In this document: positions 63,947 through 64,000 of the stretch, piece after piece
Position numbering within the stretch: the first letter of the stretch is position 1
Layout: each line of letters starts with the position of its first letter
NCBI RefSeq assembly: GCF_011299555.1
Contig: NZ_CP049857.1
Span: forward strand, 1 to 64,000
Source: Dysgonomonas sp. HDW5A
GTDB taxonomy: Bacteria > Bacteroidota > Bacteroidia > Bacteroidales > Dysgonomonadaceae
Length of the DNA: 64,000 nucleotides
Direction: 5' to 3'
Notes under the pieces: model-generated
Seen by the model: only the letters and a program-made list of their open reading frames with translations
The model's database searches: none
What the model was told of the DNA's origin: nothing
Program-made: the position numbers and the translations under genes

Positions 63947-64000
63947 CTGTTTACAATTTTATTGTTATATTCTTTTTTTGTATTCTCACACCTTTTCAAA

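Noticed and set aside
1-64000. CRISPR arrays, rRNA or standard tRNA genes
   Set aside because: No regularly spaced repeats, no Cas-like proteins and no tRNA cloverleaf seen; tmRNA is the only stable RNA gene recognised.

Overview
The window looks like a low-GC Bacteroidota chromosome, probably Bacteroidales and possibly Dysgonomonas- or Porphyromonas-like. Reasons: promoters of the TTTG-N19-TAnnTTTG type, a tmRNA whose tag ends GENNYALAA, CTnDOT-type integrases lacking the first catalytic Arg, a SusC-like VVVGYG module, and Bacteroidota-style mobilization genes. The genus is a guess. Most of the window is accessory DNA.

Layout. 0.3-4.1 kb: tail of a nucleotidyltransferase-HEPN (MNT-HEPN) gene, then a three-gene ABC-3C-like defence operon (nuclease, middle component, Rad50-like ATPase). 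4.8-12.1 kb: an AAA ATPase and a very large alpha-2-macroglobulin. 12.4-14.4 kb: two small HTH proteins, a small ORF and an integrase. 15.2-18.8 kb: a YhcG nuclease, a DUF4405-like membrane protein, an AraC regulator and an alpha/beta hydrolase.

18.9-29.0 kb: an RNA-repair and ADP-ribose island. A consensus promoter and a leader of about 340 nt precede RtcB, an exonuclease, PrfH, KptA, an RNA ligase and an HD/kinase end-healing protein. After a terminator come an NrtR-like ADP-ribose sensor, a radical SAM protein, NADAR, an ADP-ribosylglycohydrolase, a crystallin-J1-type protein and a macrodomain. Together they would reseal cut RNA, rescue ribosomes and clear ADP-ribose adducts.

29.3-33.0 kb: a surface beta-propeller/outer-membrane cluster, cut off at about 33,015 by mobile DNA. 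33.0-41.9 kb: a MNT-HEPN module followed by a STAND NTPase (with an internal stop) and a Septu-like ATPase/HNH pair. 41.9-53.96 kb: an apparently complete 12-kb mobilizable element at the tmRNA 3' end, bounded by a 15-bp direct repeat. It carries integrase, excisionase, relaxase genes, a second MNT-HEPN module and a 1233-residue metallophosphoesterase-Hsp90-like fusion. 54.9-64 kb: the lysis and tail-fibre end of a prophage.

The recurring theme is MNT-HEPN 3' end, then an exchangeable defence cargo, then (in two cases) a hairpin plus a tmRNA-3'-end-like core. It occurs three times with three unrelated cargos. Four genes (ABC-3C nuclease, exonuclease, macrodomain, STAND) are each broken by a single-base change.
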